From NCBI RefSeq assembly GCF_014290175.1, contig NZ_JACOOR010000009.1, positions 56,221-120,220 of the forward strand: a stretch of DNA of 64,000 nucleotides, in the 5' to 3' direction. Under the pieces are notes generated by a model. That model saw nothing but the letters and a program-made list of their open reading frames with translations, was not told the origin of the DNA and did not search any database. The stretch comes from Anaerosacchariphilus hominis (GTDB lineage: Bacteria > Bacillota > Clostridia > Lachnospirales > Lachnospiraceae). Shown piece by piece: positions 1 through 8,138 of this stretch; the first letter of the stretch is position 1; each line of letters opens with the position of its first letter. The translations under genes and the position numbers were made by a program.

Positions 1-194
1 GTATCCTGCTGGGCCAATACCTTTTTGGTATACTTATCCCCATTGGTCTTATTGATATAGGCCAGCCTTACATTCACTCCAACTAAAGCAAGCACTATTA
101 TAAAAAATAACAGTGCCAGCTTGTTTCTCATTCGATTTACCAAAAGCGCCTGTCTGCGCGCCTTTCCTCTTTCTTGCTTGCTCAAATTACTCAC
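1..194 (-). CDS. SpoVD/FtsI-type penicillin-binding protein, N-terminus only
   Basis: Start of a class B penicillin-binding protein whose body lies beyond the window edge. A GTG start (192-194) overlaps the ftsL stop TGA by three bases (shared GTGA). The visible part has a basic cytoplasmic head, one membrane anchor (LALLFFIIVLALVGVNVRLA) and the start of the dimerisation domain (NGDKYTKKVLAQQ), as in SpoVD and PBP2. An ATG at 129-131 just before the anchor is an alternative start. Position directly after mraZ-rsmH-ftsL is where Clostridia keep ftsI/spoVD. Which of the two it is cannot be decided without the C-terminus (PASTA domain or not). Confidence 0.85.
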   Translation of the reverse strand, partial: MSNLSKQERGKARRQALLVNRMRNKLALLFFIIVLALVGVNVRLAYINKTNGDKYTKKVLAQQD

Positions 195-730
195 CTGCTG
201 ATCGTGCCGAGCAGTCCCTTCAGACTTTTCTCATCTTCCGGAATGTCAGCGTACTGTTTTACATAGTCGCTCCCCTCACCATCATACAGGATCACCTGAT
301 CCTGATCCGCGTAAACCATGCCCAGTTCATTGATGGCAATATCCCGGATCTGCTCCAGATCCACGGAAGTCACCACCCGATTGTACTCGTCATCGTTTTC
401 CGTCTTCAGCTCCGCCAGCTGGGACTCCAGGGCGGCAATGTTCTTCACCCGGGCGGTATTGTCCGCCTGCAGCTGCAGATAGCCCGTACAAATCCACAGG
501 GCCAAGGCTGAGGCCGTTGCCAGAAACAGGGTATAGCCAATGCTCAGATGCTTTTCCTTCTTCGCCGGACGGTGAGCCGTGCGCGCACGCTCTGCTGTCC
601 GGTTCCCGCGGCGTCTCTCCGGCCGCTCCTCTACCTGAAGCTTACGGACTGTGGCACCATCCACATAGCCTGTCTTTTTTCTGTCTGCAATTTTTCTTTT
701 GTCCGTATCAATGCTTCTGATCTCTGCCAT
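191..730 (-). CDS. ftsL: Cell division protein FtsL-like
   Basis: 179 residues: a long basic cytoplasmic N-terminus (about 1-60), one transmembrane helix (about 63-85) and an extracytoplasmic coiled coil (about 90-115, ALESQLAELKTEND), followed by a short C-terminal segment with the INELGM pattern of the FtsL/DivIC family. These bitopic proteins sit in the divisome and bridge FtsQ/DivIB and the septal synthase. Identity rests mainly on topology and on its position between rsmH and the penicillin-binding protein, because FtsL sequences are poorly conserved. The ribosome site AGGAAG precedes the ATG. Confidence 0.85.
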   Translation of the reverse strand: MAEIRSIDTDKRKIADRKKTGYVDGATVRKLQVEERPERRRGNRTAERARTAHRPAKKEKHLSIGYTLFLATASALALWICTGYLQLQADNTARVKNIAALESQLAELKTENDDEYNRVVTSVDLEQIRDIAINELGMVYADQDQVILYDGEGSDYVKQYADIPEDEKSLKGLLGTISR

Positions 731-770
731 TTTACTATCGCTTCCTAAATTTTATCTCCACTCTAAGAAA

Positions 771-1706
771 TCAGCTTCGCTCAAATACCCGAAGCTTCGC
801 GCTCTTGGAACGCTTATTGTAAACCAGCTCCTCTTCTCCCGGAGCAATGGGCTTTCTGATAGGTGACCTGCCCTTCGGCTTTTTACCACACACACACACA
901 GGAAAGTTGGAAGGGCAGGTACACGGGTTTTCATTGGTCTTGAATATGGTCTTTACGATCCGATCCTCCAGAGAATGGAAGGTAATCACACAGATCCGTC
1001 CTCCCGGATTCAGAAGATCGATCATATCGTCCAGCGAGTTCTTCAGAACCTCCAGTTCCCGGTTCAGCTCGATCCGGATGGCCTGGAAGGTTCTCTTGGC
1101 AGGATGTCCTCCCACGGCGCGGATCTTTGCCGGAATCGCTCCCCGGATGATCTCTGTCAGTTCTCCGGTGGTCTCAATGGGTTTCTTTTCTCTCGCAGCC
1201 GCGATATGCTTCGCAATATTTGCTGCGAACTTTTCTTCTCCATAATCCCGGATCACACGGTATAGCTCATGCTCCGTATAGCCGTTCACGATATCCCGGG
1301 CTGTCTTCGTCTGCCGCTGGTCCATACGCATGTCCAGAGGCGCGTCCACCCGGTAGGTGAAGCCCCGGTCCGCTGCGTCCAGCTGGTAGGAGGATACGCC
1401 CAGATCCAGCACGATGCCGTCCACATGGTCGATGCCCAGGGCTGCAAGCTCTCTTCGCATGTTGCAGTAATTGCTTCGCACGATGGTCACCCGCTCTCCG
1501 AACTCCTTCAGGCGTTCCCCGGCTGCCGCGATGGCGTCTGCGTCCTGATCGATGCCGATAAGTCTTCCCTTTTCGGAAAGTCTCTTACAGATCTCATAAG
1601 AATGGCCGCCGCCTCCAAGAGTTCCGTCCACATAGATGCCGTCGGGGCGGATATGCAGTTGTTCTATGGTCTCCTGCAAGAGGACCGATACGTGTGAAAA
1701 TTCCAT
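771..1706 (-). CDS. rsmH: 16S rRNA (cytosine-1402-N4)-methyltransferase RsmH
   Basis: 311 residues, normal family length. It uses SAM to methylate N4 of C1402 in the ribosomal P site. The N-terminal [13 protein letters not shown] and the SAM-binding loop [13 protein letters not shown] (about 27-40) are diagnostic, as are [10 protein letters not shown], the RGFTYR segment, and the C-terminal [11 protein letters not shown] plus a Cys-rich [10 protein letters not shown] patch. Second gene of the dcw cluster, about 30 bases after mraZ and about 40 before ftsL, so presumably cotranscribed. GGAGAA ribosome site upstream of the ATG. Confidence 0.97.
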   Translation of the reverse strand: MEFSHVSVLLQETIEQLHIRPDGIYVDGTLGGGGHSYEICKRLSEKGRLIGIDQDADAIAAAGERLKEFGERVTIVRSNYCNMRRELAALGIDHVDGIVLDLGVSSYQLDAADRGFTYRVDAPLDMRMDQRQTKTARDIVNGYTEHELYRVIRDYGEEKFAANIAKHIAAAREKKPIETTGELTEIIRGAIPAKIRAVGGHPAKRTFQAIRIELNRELEVLKNSLDDMIDLLNPGGRICVITFHSLEDRIVKTIFKTNENPCTCPSNFPVCVCGKKPKGRSPIRKPIAPGEEELVYNKRSKSAKLRVFERS

Positions 1707-1738
1707 GCGCTTCTCCGGTTTTCTTTTCTCGACAGGAC

Positions 1739-2176
1739 CTAGATATCCAGGCCCAGCTCCGTCAGCTGACCGGCGATCTCGTCCATATCGATCTCTTCGT
1801 AATTGTTATTCTCGTTCCACTTCTCCTCGCTCCAGATCTCGATACGATTCAGGAGTCCGGCCAGTACAACGTCCTTCTCGATACCGGCAAACTTCCGAAG
1901 GGTCGCCGGAATCAGTACTCTTCCCTGCTTATCAAACTCACAGGAAGTGGCGCCTGCGGTCAGAAAACGGACGAAAGAACGGGCGTTTTTATTGGTCATG
2001 GGCAGCTTTTTCAGCTTTTCCTCATAGTTTTCCCATTCTTTCATGGGAAATACAAAGAGGCAGCCATCCAATCCCCTCGTCACGATACATTCATCGCCGA
2101 GTTTCTCCCGGAATCTGGAGGGAATGATCAGCCTGCCCTTGGTGTCTACCGTATGGTTATATTCGCCTCGGAACAT
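1739..2176 (-). CDS. mraZ: Transcriptional regulator MraZ
   Basis: 145 residues with two tandem AbrB-like swapped-hairpin half-domains, each carrying the DxxGR core: [16 protein letters not shown] near residue 10 and [17 protein letters not shown] near residue 80. MraZ forms a ring-shaped oligomer that binds repeated boxes in its own promoter and tunes the division operon. It is the first gene of the cluster here. Its ribosome site is weak (GGGGTGA) and lies inside the last GTGG box, so MraZ bound at the upstream array could affect both transcription and access to the gene start. Confidence 0.96.
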   Translation of the reverse strand: MFRGEYNHTVDTKGRLIIPSRFREKLGDECIVTRGLDGCLFVFPMKEWENYEEKLKKLPMTNKNARSFVRFLTAGATSCEFDKQGRVLIPATLRKFAGIEKDVVLAGLLNRIEIWSEEKWNENNNYEEIDMDEIAGQLTELGLDI

Positions 2177-2185
2177 AGCGTCACC

Positions 2186-2260
2186 CCACTTTCGTCGAGC
2201 TCTGTGCCTCTGTCACCACTTTCCTGCACATCAGCTCCACCTTTCACCACTATTCACCAC
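2186..2260 (-). promoter_or_regulatory. GTGG box array, probable MraZ operator
   Basis: On the minus strand GTGG occurs at 2257-2260, 2247-2250 and 2237-2240 (exact 10-base period, as AGTGGTGAAT / AGTGGTGAAA / GGTGGAGCTG), then again at 2216-2219 and 2186-2189 in AAAGTGG context. Known MraZ operators are short G-rich direct repeats with one helical turn spacing directly upstream of mraZ. The array begins a few bases after the expected transcription start. Assignment is by position and periodicity. Confidence 0.75.
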
Positions 2261-2270
2261 TTGTGGTATC

Positions 2271-2299
2271 ATCATATCTTAATTTTTATTAAAAATCAA
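2271..2299 (-). promoter_or_regulatory. Sigma-A promoter of the mraZ operon
   Basis: TTGATT (2294-2299), 17-base spacer, TATGAT (2271-2276), minus strand. Transcription would start near 2264, immediately before the GTGG array. Confidence 0.75.
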
Positions 2300-2328
2300 G
2301 CCCTTTTTCTGTGAACTTTGCACAAAAA

Positions 2329-2387
2329 TAAGAACCTCCATATCTAGTATTTACATATTCTGCAAACACTAGATATGGAGGTTCTTA
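2329..2387 (-). terminator. Perfect 20-bp stem, probable efp terminator
   Basis: Arms 2329-2348 and 2368-2387 are perfect reverse complements with a 19-base loop. On the minus strand the stem is followed by ATTTTTG, consistent with termination after efp. The stem is longer and the loop larger than in a typical intrinsic terminator. Confidence 0.6.
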
Positions 2388-2441
2388 AATTCATGCCGGA
2401 TCCCTTAAAAATCCGTCTTCATAATTTCTTAAGATAATGGC

Positions 2442-2999
2442 TTAGACTCTGGACAGATACTCGCCTGTACGTGTATCGATCTTGATCTTGTCGCCCTGCT
2501 CCACGAACAGCGGAACATATACAACTGCTCCGGTCTCTACGGTAGCCGGCTTGGTTGCGCCTGTGGCAGTATCACCCTTGAAGCCCGGCTCGGTATCCGT
2601 GATCTCCAGCTCTACGAAGAGAGGCGGCTCTACTGCAAATACGTTACCATTGTAGGAACATACCTTAACCATTTCATTCTCTTTTACAAACTTCAGGGAA
2701 TCTCCGATATCGTCCTTGTTCAGAGCGATCTGATCGTAATTCTCTGTGTTCATGAAGTTATACAGATCTCCGTCGCTGTACAGATACTGCATCTCCACAC
2801 GATCGATTCTTGCTGCCGGGAACTTCTCGGTAGGACGGAAGGTCTTCTCTACCACGCCGCCATTGATGATATTCTTAAGCTTGGTTCTTACGAAAGCCGC
2901 GCCCTTACCCGGCTTTACATGCTGGAACTCCATGATCTGATATACATTTCCCTCGATCTCAAGTGTTACACCGTTTCTAAAATCTCCTGCTGAAATCAT
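2442..2999 (-). CDS. efp: Translation elongation factor P
   Basis: 185 residues. EF-P binds between the P and E sites and relieves stalling at polyproline. The start is set at the ATG of [10 protein letters not shown] because AGGAGG lies just upstream; an in-frame upstream extension has no family similarity. The KOW-like N-terminal domain holds the loop [12 protein letters not shown], whose tip lysine is the site of modification where one exists. The two OB domains follow ([24 protein letters not shown]) and the protein ends in TGEYLSRV, the usual EF-P terminus. Single-gene unit with its own promoter and terminator. Confidence 0.97.
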   Translation of the reverse strand: MISAGDFRNGVTLEIEGNVYQIMEFQHVKPGKGAAFVRTKLKNIINGGVVEKTFRPTEKFPAARIDRVEMQYLYSDGDLYNFMNTENYDQIALNKDDIGDSLKFVKENEMVKVCSYNGNVFAVEPPLFVELEITDTEPGFKGDTATGATKPATVETGAVVYVPLFVEQGDKIKIDTRTGEYLSRV

Positions 3000-3087
3000 T
3001 CTTAAATTTCCTCCTGATGTTTTAAACGCATGGTTTCTGCGCATATAGTTATAAGTTGTAACTGCCTGACACAATCACCTGCATTAT

Positions 3088-3116
3088 ATTCTATAATAAA
3101 ACTTCTGCTTTTTCAA
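3088..3116 (-). promoter_or_regulatory. Sigma-A promoter of efp
   Basis: TTGAAA (3111-3116), 17-base spacer, TAGAAT (3088-3093), minus strand, giving an 80-90 base leader before efp. Confidence 0.65.
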
Positions 3117-3197
3117 GCTTTTTTCTGCGTCTGTCCGCACTTCTGTAAAATTTCTATGAAATCCCCATCTGCTTTCCATAAGATTCCCATGGGAGCT

Positions 3198-4277
3198 CTA
3201 TCCTATCTCGATAAGCTCCTTTGGTGAAGAAGTGAGATTCCGGACGCCGGTCTCCGTGAACACTACCATATCCTCGATGCGGACGCCGCCGAAACCGGGC
3301 ACGTAAACTCCCGGCTCCACAGTCTCAATCATGCCCGGAAGAAGCACGGTGGTATCTCTCACAGACAGGGTAGGCCGCTCATGGATTTCCAGTCCTACGG
3401 AATGTCCCAGTGCATGTCCGAAGCAGGCGCCGTATCCGGCCTCCGCGATCACATCCCGGGCCAGTCGATCTCCCTCGATCCCGGTCATGCCGGGCTTCAA
3501 TCCCGCAAGGGCTGTCTGCTGGGCCCGGAGCACCAGTTCGTAAAGCTCTTTCTGCCGCGGACTCGCCTTTCCGACGATCACAGTACGGGTCATGTCTGAA
3601 CAGTAGCCCCGATACCGGCAGCCGAAATCCATGGTCACGAAATCACCCGGTTCCAGCTTTTTCTCCGTGGGAACCGCATGGGGAATGGCCGAATGATACC
3701 CCGATGCCACGATGGTATCGAAGCTGGTTCCCTCCGCCCCGTGATTTTTCATAAAATACTCCAGCTCCGCAGCCACCTGAAGCTCGGTGACTCCCGGCCG
3801 CAGGAAATCCAGGATATGGGAAAAGGCCAGATCACCGATGTGTTCCGCCTCTGCCAGAAGCCGAATCTCCTCCTCCGTCTTCACGGCCCGGAGCTTCGAG
3901 AGTTCCATTCCCAGAGACTTCCACTGTTCTGCCGGGAGTCCGCTTTTCTTCATCAGGCTCATTACCGTTCCGTAGAGCATGGCGCCTTCTTCAAAGCCCA
4001 AACGCCCGACTCCGTCCTCTTGCATCAGCTCCTTCAGTAGATCCCCGTAGCCGTACCCGGCGCTTATGGTGCGGACTCCATAGCCCTCCCCGGCCTCTTC
4101 CTCCGCCAGCAGGGTGTACCGGCTGTCCGTAAGGATCAGGCTGCGCTCCGCTGACAGATACAGATAGCTGTCCGTCCCGGTAAAGCCGCTGAGATAGCGG
4201 ATATTTGCCGGAGATGCCGCCAACACTCCGTCTACCTTCTGTTTCTTCAGAAAACTCCTTACTTCTTCCTGCGTCAT
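3198..4277 (-). CDS. Xaa-Pro aminopeptidase, M24 family
   Basis: 359 residues, typical for the short PepP/PepQ-like enzymes of Firmicutes. A creatinase-type N-terminal domain (about 1-130) precedes the pita-bread metallopeptidase domain. Metal ligands visible: the aspartates in MDFGCRYRGYCSDMTRT, the histidine in GHALGHSVGLEIHE and glutamates in the VEPGVYVPGFGG/GVRIEDM segment. It removes N-terminal residues preceding proline. Last gene of an apparent nrdR-yqeG-pepP unit, 28 bases after yqeG. Neighbouring efp also concerns proline-containing peptides, a common Firmicutes pairing. Confidence 0.93.
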   Translation of the reverse strand: MTQEEVRSFLKKQKVDGVLAASPANIRYLSGFTGTDSYLYLSAERSLILTDSRYTLLAEEEAGEGYGVRTISAGYGYGDLLKELMQEDGVGRLGFEEGAMLYGTVMSLMKKSGLPAEQWKSLGMELSKLRAVKTEEEIRLLAEAEHIGDLAFSHILDFLRPGVTELQVAAELEYFMKNHGAEGTSFDTIVASGYHSAIPHAVPTEKKLEPGDFVTMDFGCRYRGYCSDMTRTVIVGKASPRQKELYELVLRAQQTALAGLKPGMTGIEGDRLARDVIAEAGYGACFGHALGHSVGLEIHERPTLSVRDTTVLLPGMIETVEPGVYVPGFGGVRIEDMVVFTETGVRNLTSSPKELIEIG

Positions 4278-4305
4278 TTCTTATGCTTCCCTTCTTTCCA
4301 TCCCC

Positions 4306-4806
4306 TTATTGCTGCTTTCTCCGATAAAAGAACAACACAATTTTCTCCAGATACCGTTTCAGCACGATCTGGATCTCCTCATGGGGATCCATGGGCTTCA
4401 CCAGGATCGAGTACATCCCGGCCCGGTTCGCCCCCCACACGTCTGTGAACAGCTGATCCCCGATAAACAGGGTATTTTCCAGACGGGTTCCCATTTTTTC
4501 CATTCCCTCCAGATAGCCCTTCCGGGATGGCTTGTCCGCCTTGTATACAAAGGGAGTCTCCATGGCATCCGCAAAGGGCCGCACCCGGGGCTCTTTATTA
4601 TTGGAAATCAGACAGGTAGCAAAGCCCAGTCCATGAAGCCGCCGAAAGAGCTCCACGCTCTGTTCGGTAGCGGGAGCTCCATGGGGAACCAGTGTATTGT
4701 CCACATCAAACAGGATGCCGCGATAGCCCCTGCGATACAGCTCTTCAAAATCGATTCCATAAGTGGAATCCTCATATTCTTTCGGGTAAAATGCCTGTAA
4801 CAGCAC
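4306..4806 (-). CDS. YqeG-family HAD-IIIA phosphatase
   Basis: 166 residues. HAD motif I is GILFDVDNTLVPHG (catalytic Asp pair D-x-D), motif II is CLISNNK, motif III lysine is in YKADKPSRKGY and motif IV is FIGDQLFTDVWGANRAGM, so all catalytic positions are present. Length and the N-terminal FYPKEYEDSTYGIDFEEL match the YqeG group, some members of which dephosphorylate phosphatidylglycerophosphate; the substrate cannot be told here. Lies 15 bases after nrdR and 28 before the aminopeptidase. Confidence 0.88.
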   Translation of the reverse strand: MLLQAFYPKEYEDSTYGIDFEELYRRGYRGILFDVDNTLVPHGAPATEQSVELFRRLHGLGFATCLISNNKEPRVRPFADAMETPFVYKADKPSRKGYLEGMEKMGTRLENTLFIGDQLFTDVWGANRAGMYSILVKPMDPHEEIQIVLKRYLEKIVLFFYRRKQQ

Positions 4807-4821
4807 GTATTTCTCCTCCTG

Positions 4822-5274
4822 TTATTTATCTAACATCTTCTTCAGTTCGCTTAGGAAAGTATTCACATCCTTAAACTCCCGGTACACGGAGGCAAAGCGC
4901 ACGTAGGCCACGGAATCCAGATCCTTCAGCCGGTCCATGACCATCTCTCCGATGGCGGAGCTTGGGATCTCCCGCTCCTCCCTGCTGAAGATATCGCTCT
5001 CAATCGTGTCGATCATGGCATTGATATTCTTCAGGGGAACCGGCCGCTTATGGCAGGCTCTGAGCACACCATCCTCGATCTTGCTCCGATCGTAGGGCTC
5101 CCGGTTGTTATCCTTTTTTATTACAATCACAGGAATGGTTTCAATCTTTTCATAGGTGGTAAAACGTTTGCCGCAGGCATCGCAGAGACGACGGCGGCGG
5201 ATAGAACTGTTGTCGTCGGCCGGTCTGGAGTCAATGACCCGGGTATTTTCCTGGCTGCAATAAGGACACTTCAT
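4822..5274 (-). CDS. nrdR: Transcriptional repressor NrdR
   Basis: 150 residues. The start is the ATG of MKCPYCSQEN with GGAGG six bases upstream; a longer in-frame extension is rejected. The N-terminal zinc ribbon has its four cysteines in CPYC and CDAC, followed by the RRRR stretch RRRRLC and an ATP-cone domain (about 46-136). NrdR represses ribonucleotide reductase genes when dATP is bound. Heads the nrdR-yqeG-pepP unit. No pair of typical NrdR boxes was noticed in this window. Confidence 0.96.
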   Translation of the reverse strand: MKCPYCSQENTRVIDSRPADDNSSIRRRRLCDACGKRFTTYEKIETIPVIVIKKDNNREPYDRSKIEDGVLRACHKRPVPLKNINAMIDTIESDIFSREEREIPSSAIGEMVMDRLKDLDSVAYVRFASVYREFKDVNTFLSELKKMLDK

Positions 5275-5342
5275 AATATACCTCCGTTTTTTTGGCACTG
5301 ACAGCCCGGTTCCCGGGCTGCCGGTACGCTTGAATTGTAAAA

Positions 5343-5371
5343 AGTATATTATATTTTTGTGTTTTCTGCAA
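5343..5371 (-). promoter_or_regulatory. Sigma-A promoter of nrdR
   Basis: TTGCAG (5366-5371), 17-base spacer, TATACT (5343-5348), minus strand. A GC-rich 8-bp hairpin (5302-5320) lies in the leader. Confidence 0.55.
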
Positions 5372-5423
5372 TGGATTCTCTCCAGATCGGGCCATTTCTT
5401 TCTGATTTTCTTTCTGATTTTCA

Positions 5424-6107
5424 TCACTCCGCTTCCGCGGCCGGTGTGATCACGATATTTTCCGCTGTCACGCCGGTTTTTCGTTTTACAATATCCTCGA
5501 TCTGGGCCCGGCCCGCGTCGTCCACATCGGCCATATTGACCACCACATCGGCCTTGCCGTCAGTGAGGCTCACCACCACGTCCTCGAAACCCTTGGCCTC
5601 CAGAAGCAGCTCCGCAGCCGCTTCCTTTTCCGCCAGATCCGTCAGCTCCACCATACTGTCGATGGCGCTCTGCTTCTGGGCGTCCGAGATATTGGCATTG
5701 TTAATGATATCCAGAAGAGTCTCTTTGTTTCTGGAGCGCAGCTGCTCCCGGCTGAGCTTTGCCTCTGCAGCAAAGCCTGTGCCCGGGGAGGTGCTGGCCA
5801 TGACCGCTTCTCCCGGTTCCTCATTTTCCTCCACCTCCGCAGTTTCTCCTTCCGTTCCGTCCCCGTCCAGACTGGCAATATCCCCATCCTCGAACTGCAG
5901 CTCCTCCAGACCAGACTGGGCGTAGAGATCCTCCGCTGAGAGATCCGCAGCCGCCTCCGCGTCTGTCCCGCTCTCCGCCGTATCCGTCCCGGCTGCTTTT
6001 TTCACCGAGTCCAGTCTGGTTCCTGAATAATTCAGATAGCCTGCCACGGCAATCATGATTGCGAGAGCTGTAATAATCATCTGATTTTTTTTGAATATGT
6101 TTTTCAC
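5424..6107 (-). CDS. spoIIIAH: Stage III sporulation protein AH
   Basis: 227 residues. GTG start overlaps the spoIIIAG stop by four bases. One transmembrane helix (about 9-28) is followed by an acidic low-complexity linker (about 40-105) and a C-terminal YscJ/FliF-like domain (VELTDLAEKEAAAELLLEAK ... VVVSLTDGKADVVV). In sporulation it sits in the mother-cell membrane and meets SpoIIQ of the forespore across the intermembrane space, forming part of the feeding channel. Last gene of the operon; the acidic linker is longer than in Bacillus. Confidence 0.93.
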   Translation of the reverse strand: MKNIFKKNQMIITALAIMIAVAGYLNYSGTRLDSVKKAAGTDTAESGTDAEAAADLSAEDLYAQSGLEELQFEDGDIASLDGDGTEGETAEVEENEEPGEAVMASTSPGTGFAAEAKLSREQLRSRNKETLLDIINNANISDAQKQSAIDSMVELTDLAEKEAAAELLLEAKGFEDVVVSLTDGKADVVVNMADVDDAGRAQIEDIVKRKTGVTAENIVITPAAEAE

Positions 6108-6715
6108 TTCGCACCCTCCATCTTCATTATTTTAATTTTATGTGCCTCTATGGGGAATAATGCCTCCACGGCTTCCAGAATCTCCTGACGAATTACCGGA
6201 TTCCCGCCGCCCTCGGCAATAACCAGCACACCCTGTATCTGCGGCTCCAGCTCCTTTACCACATAGGGCACTTTACTGCCATCGCTCTCTTCCCGGTAAA
6301 CGGTGGACTCCGACCAGCTCCTTTCCGTGGTCTCCCGGCTTCCGCCCGAGGCGTCCTCCTCCTGTACAGTCTGGCTGCTGCCCGGCTCATCCTTTTCCAC
6401 CACCTGTTCTCCGGTGGTCTCCAGAGTAATCAGCACCCGGGTCCGGCCCACACCGGAAACCTGACTCAGGGCCTCGGAAAGCCGCTGTTCCAGCTGTTCC
6501 TCGTAAGACAGGCTTTCCCGGGTACTTCCTTCTGTTTCCGCTGTATTCGTCTCCTGCTGCCCGTCCTCCCCCTGGGAAGGATTTTCAGGGGACACCGGAA
6601 TGGCAATGACCGCCAGCAGGACCCCGCAGAGCAGAATCACCGCCAGTTGTTCCTTATTCGGCTTTTTCAGCTTCTTCAGGTTCTCCCATTTCCACTTTGA
6701 TTTCCGGGATTCCAA
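6104..6715 (-). CDS. spoIIIAG: Stage III sporulation protein AG
   Basis: 203 residues. The start is a TTG at 6713-6715 preceded by GGAGGAGGAAG, which lies inside spoIIIAF, so the two genes overlap by 62 bases. A basic N-terminus precedes one transmembrane helix (about 23-40), an acidic Ser/Glu-rich linker, and a ring-forming domain (LSEALSQVSGVGRTRVLITLE ... VVKELEPQIQGVLVIAEGG). SpoIIIAG forms a large ring in the channel complex. There is no better start before the membrane helix. The end overlaps spoIIIAH. Confidence 0.92.
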   Translation of the reverse strand: MESRKSKWKWENLKKLKKPNKEQLAVILLCGVLLAVIAIPVSPENPSQGEDGQQETNTAETEGSTRESLSYEEQLEQRLSEALSQVSGVGRTRVLITLETTGEQVVEKDEPGSSQTVQEEDASGGSRETTERSWSESTVYREESDGSKVPYVVKELEPQIQGVLVIAEGGGNPVIRQEILEAVEALFPIEAHKIKIMKMEGAK

Positions 6716-7058
6716 GCTCTTCTTCCTCCTCCATTTCTATCTCTGACTCCGACTCTGATTCAGATTCCGTCTCCAGTTCCTCCATTTTCTGTTCCAGGGC
6801 CTTTTCGGCTTCCTCCTGCCGCCTCTTAAAATCCCGGAGCTCCTGATCGCTGGTCATCTCCACATAAGTATCATCCAATACCCGGTTCAGTCCCATCGCA
6901 GAAAGAACCGGAGACAGCACCACGATCATCAATACGATTCCCATAAAAAAGCGCAGATATTTCCGCTGGCTCTCCTCCGGTAATACATGGAGTACCACAT
7001 TCATTAGAAGGGTATAAAAAGCCACATCCCGGATCCAGCCATACAAAAACTCTTTCAT
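6654..7058 (-). CDS. spoIIIAF: Stage III sporulation protein AF
   Basis: 134 residues, shorter than the Bacillus protein (about 200). Two N-terminal transmembrane helices (about 12-29 and 34-52) are followed by a soluble tail with an alternating Ser/Glu run (ESESESESEIEMEEEEE). The position between spoIIIAE and spoIIIAG and the N-terminal MKEFLYGWIRDVAFYTLLMN identify it. The tail lacks most of the soluble domain seen in Bacillus and its last third is coded in the region that overlaps spoIIIAG, so the C-terminus may be under constraint from the next gene. Confidence 0.88.
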   Translation of the reverse strand: MKEFLYGWIRDVAFYTLLMNVVLHVLPEESQRKYLRFFMGIVLMIVVLSPVLSAMGLNRVLDDTYVEMTSDQELRDFKRRQEEAEKALEQKMEELETESESESESEIEMEEEEELGIPEIKVEMGEPEEAEKAE

Positions 7059-7083
7059 CTGCCCGCCTCCTTCCCGGAGTTTT

Positions 7084-8136
7084 TCACAGTCCGCCCCGCA
7101 CGGACACGGTTACCACCACAATGGCGATCACAAAGAGCACCAGCACTGTAAACACCAGCTGCAAAAGCAGGCAGATTCCTTCTCCGGCTCCCGCCACGCA
7201 GCCCACGATCCGTTTATCAGAGACCGGCTGAACCAGGGCTGCCGCACCTTTCAGGATCAACATCAGGACACCAAGCTTCACCAGGGGCGTCAGGCACAGC
7301 AGGACCAGGACCACCAGGGCCGCAGCTCCGATGCCGTTTTTGATGAGCACCGCGGATCCCAGCAGCAATTCGGTCACAGATCCCGCCGCGTTTCCGATAC
7401 CCGGCAGGCTTTTGAATACCTGGCTGAAAGCTGTCTGCCGCACTGCGTCCACTGCCGGGCTAATGAGGCCCTGAATGGTATGAAAACCCACCACCACCGC
7501 CAGCAGGGACTTCAGGATCCAGCCCACGGCTTTTCCGGTCATCTCCGTCATCTGGGACAGATATTCTTCCTTTGTCATGTGATTGACAAATACCAGTATC
7601 AGATAAACCTGGATCAGAGTCAGAAGCCATTCCCGGATCAGCCATTCCAGCAGATAAATGAGTCCCAGTAGGAACTGATAAAAGACTAGGGCCGTGGTAC
7701 TTCCGGCGGCCAGCGTTACCGCCAGACACCAGGCCGGAAGCAGGGCTTTCATGAATTCCAGAATCCCTGTGAGCACCTGCTCTGTCAGCTCCGTGGCCCC
7801 GGAAAATACCTGCATCAGGGTCAGAAATAATAACAGATAGGTGATTTCAAAGCCGGTTTCGCCCGCCTGCCGGTTCTGGAAGATATCCGTAAAGCCCGTG
7901 AGCAGGGCCGCCGCGATGCCCAGTACCAGAATGGACACCAGGATATATTTTTCCGTTCTCCAGTCTGTCCCGGCCTGTTGGAGCACCGCCCGCAAGAAAC
8001 CGTCCAGGGTAAAGGGCCGTTCCCCGGAAATCAGCTCCAGCACCGTATCCCGGAACTGAAAGCTGCCGTTTAAGATGTCGTCCACAGCCCTTTGTACTTC
8101 CTGAAAATCCAGCTGTTCCCATACAAATGTATCCAT
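7084..8136 (-). CDS. spoIIIAE: Stage III sporulation protein AE
   Basis: 350 residues, polytopic. Helices are visible near 64-84, 95-112, 125-160, 165-185, 205-225, 260-285 and 325-347. The N-terminus MDTFVWEQLDFQEVQRAVDD matches the mature start of the family, but no signal peptide precedes it, unlike the Bacillus protein of about 400 residues. GGAGGG lies directly before the ATG and the spoIIIAD stop is two bases upstream, so a longer start is not likely. Membrane component of the mother cell-forespore channel. Confidence 0.92.
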   Translation of the reverse strand: MDTFVWEQLDFQEVQRAVDDILNGSFQFRDTVLELISGERPFTLDGFLRAVLQQAGTDWRTEKYILVSILVLGIAAALLTGFTDIFQNRQAGETGFEITYLLLFLTLMQVFSGATELTEQVLTGILEFMKALLPAWCLAVTLAAGSTTALVFYQFLLGLIYLLEWLIREWLLTLIQVYLILVFVNHMTKEEYLSQMTEMTGKAVGWILKSLLAVVVGFHTIQGLISPAVDAVRQTAFSQVFKSLPGIGNAAGSVTELLLGSAVLIKNGIGAAALVVLVLLCLTPLVKLGVLMLILKGAAALVQPVSDKRIVGCVAGAGEGICLLLQLVFTVLVLFVIAIVVVTVSVRGGL

Positions 8137-8138
8137 GG

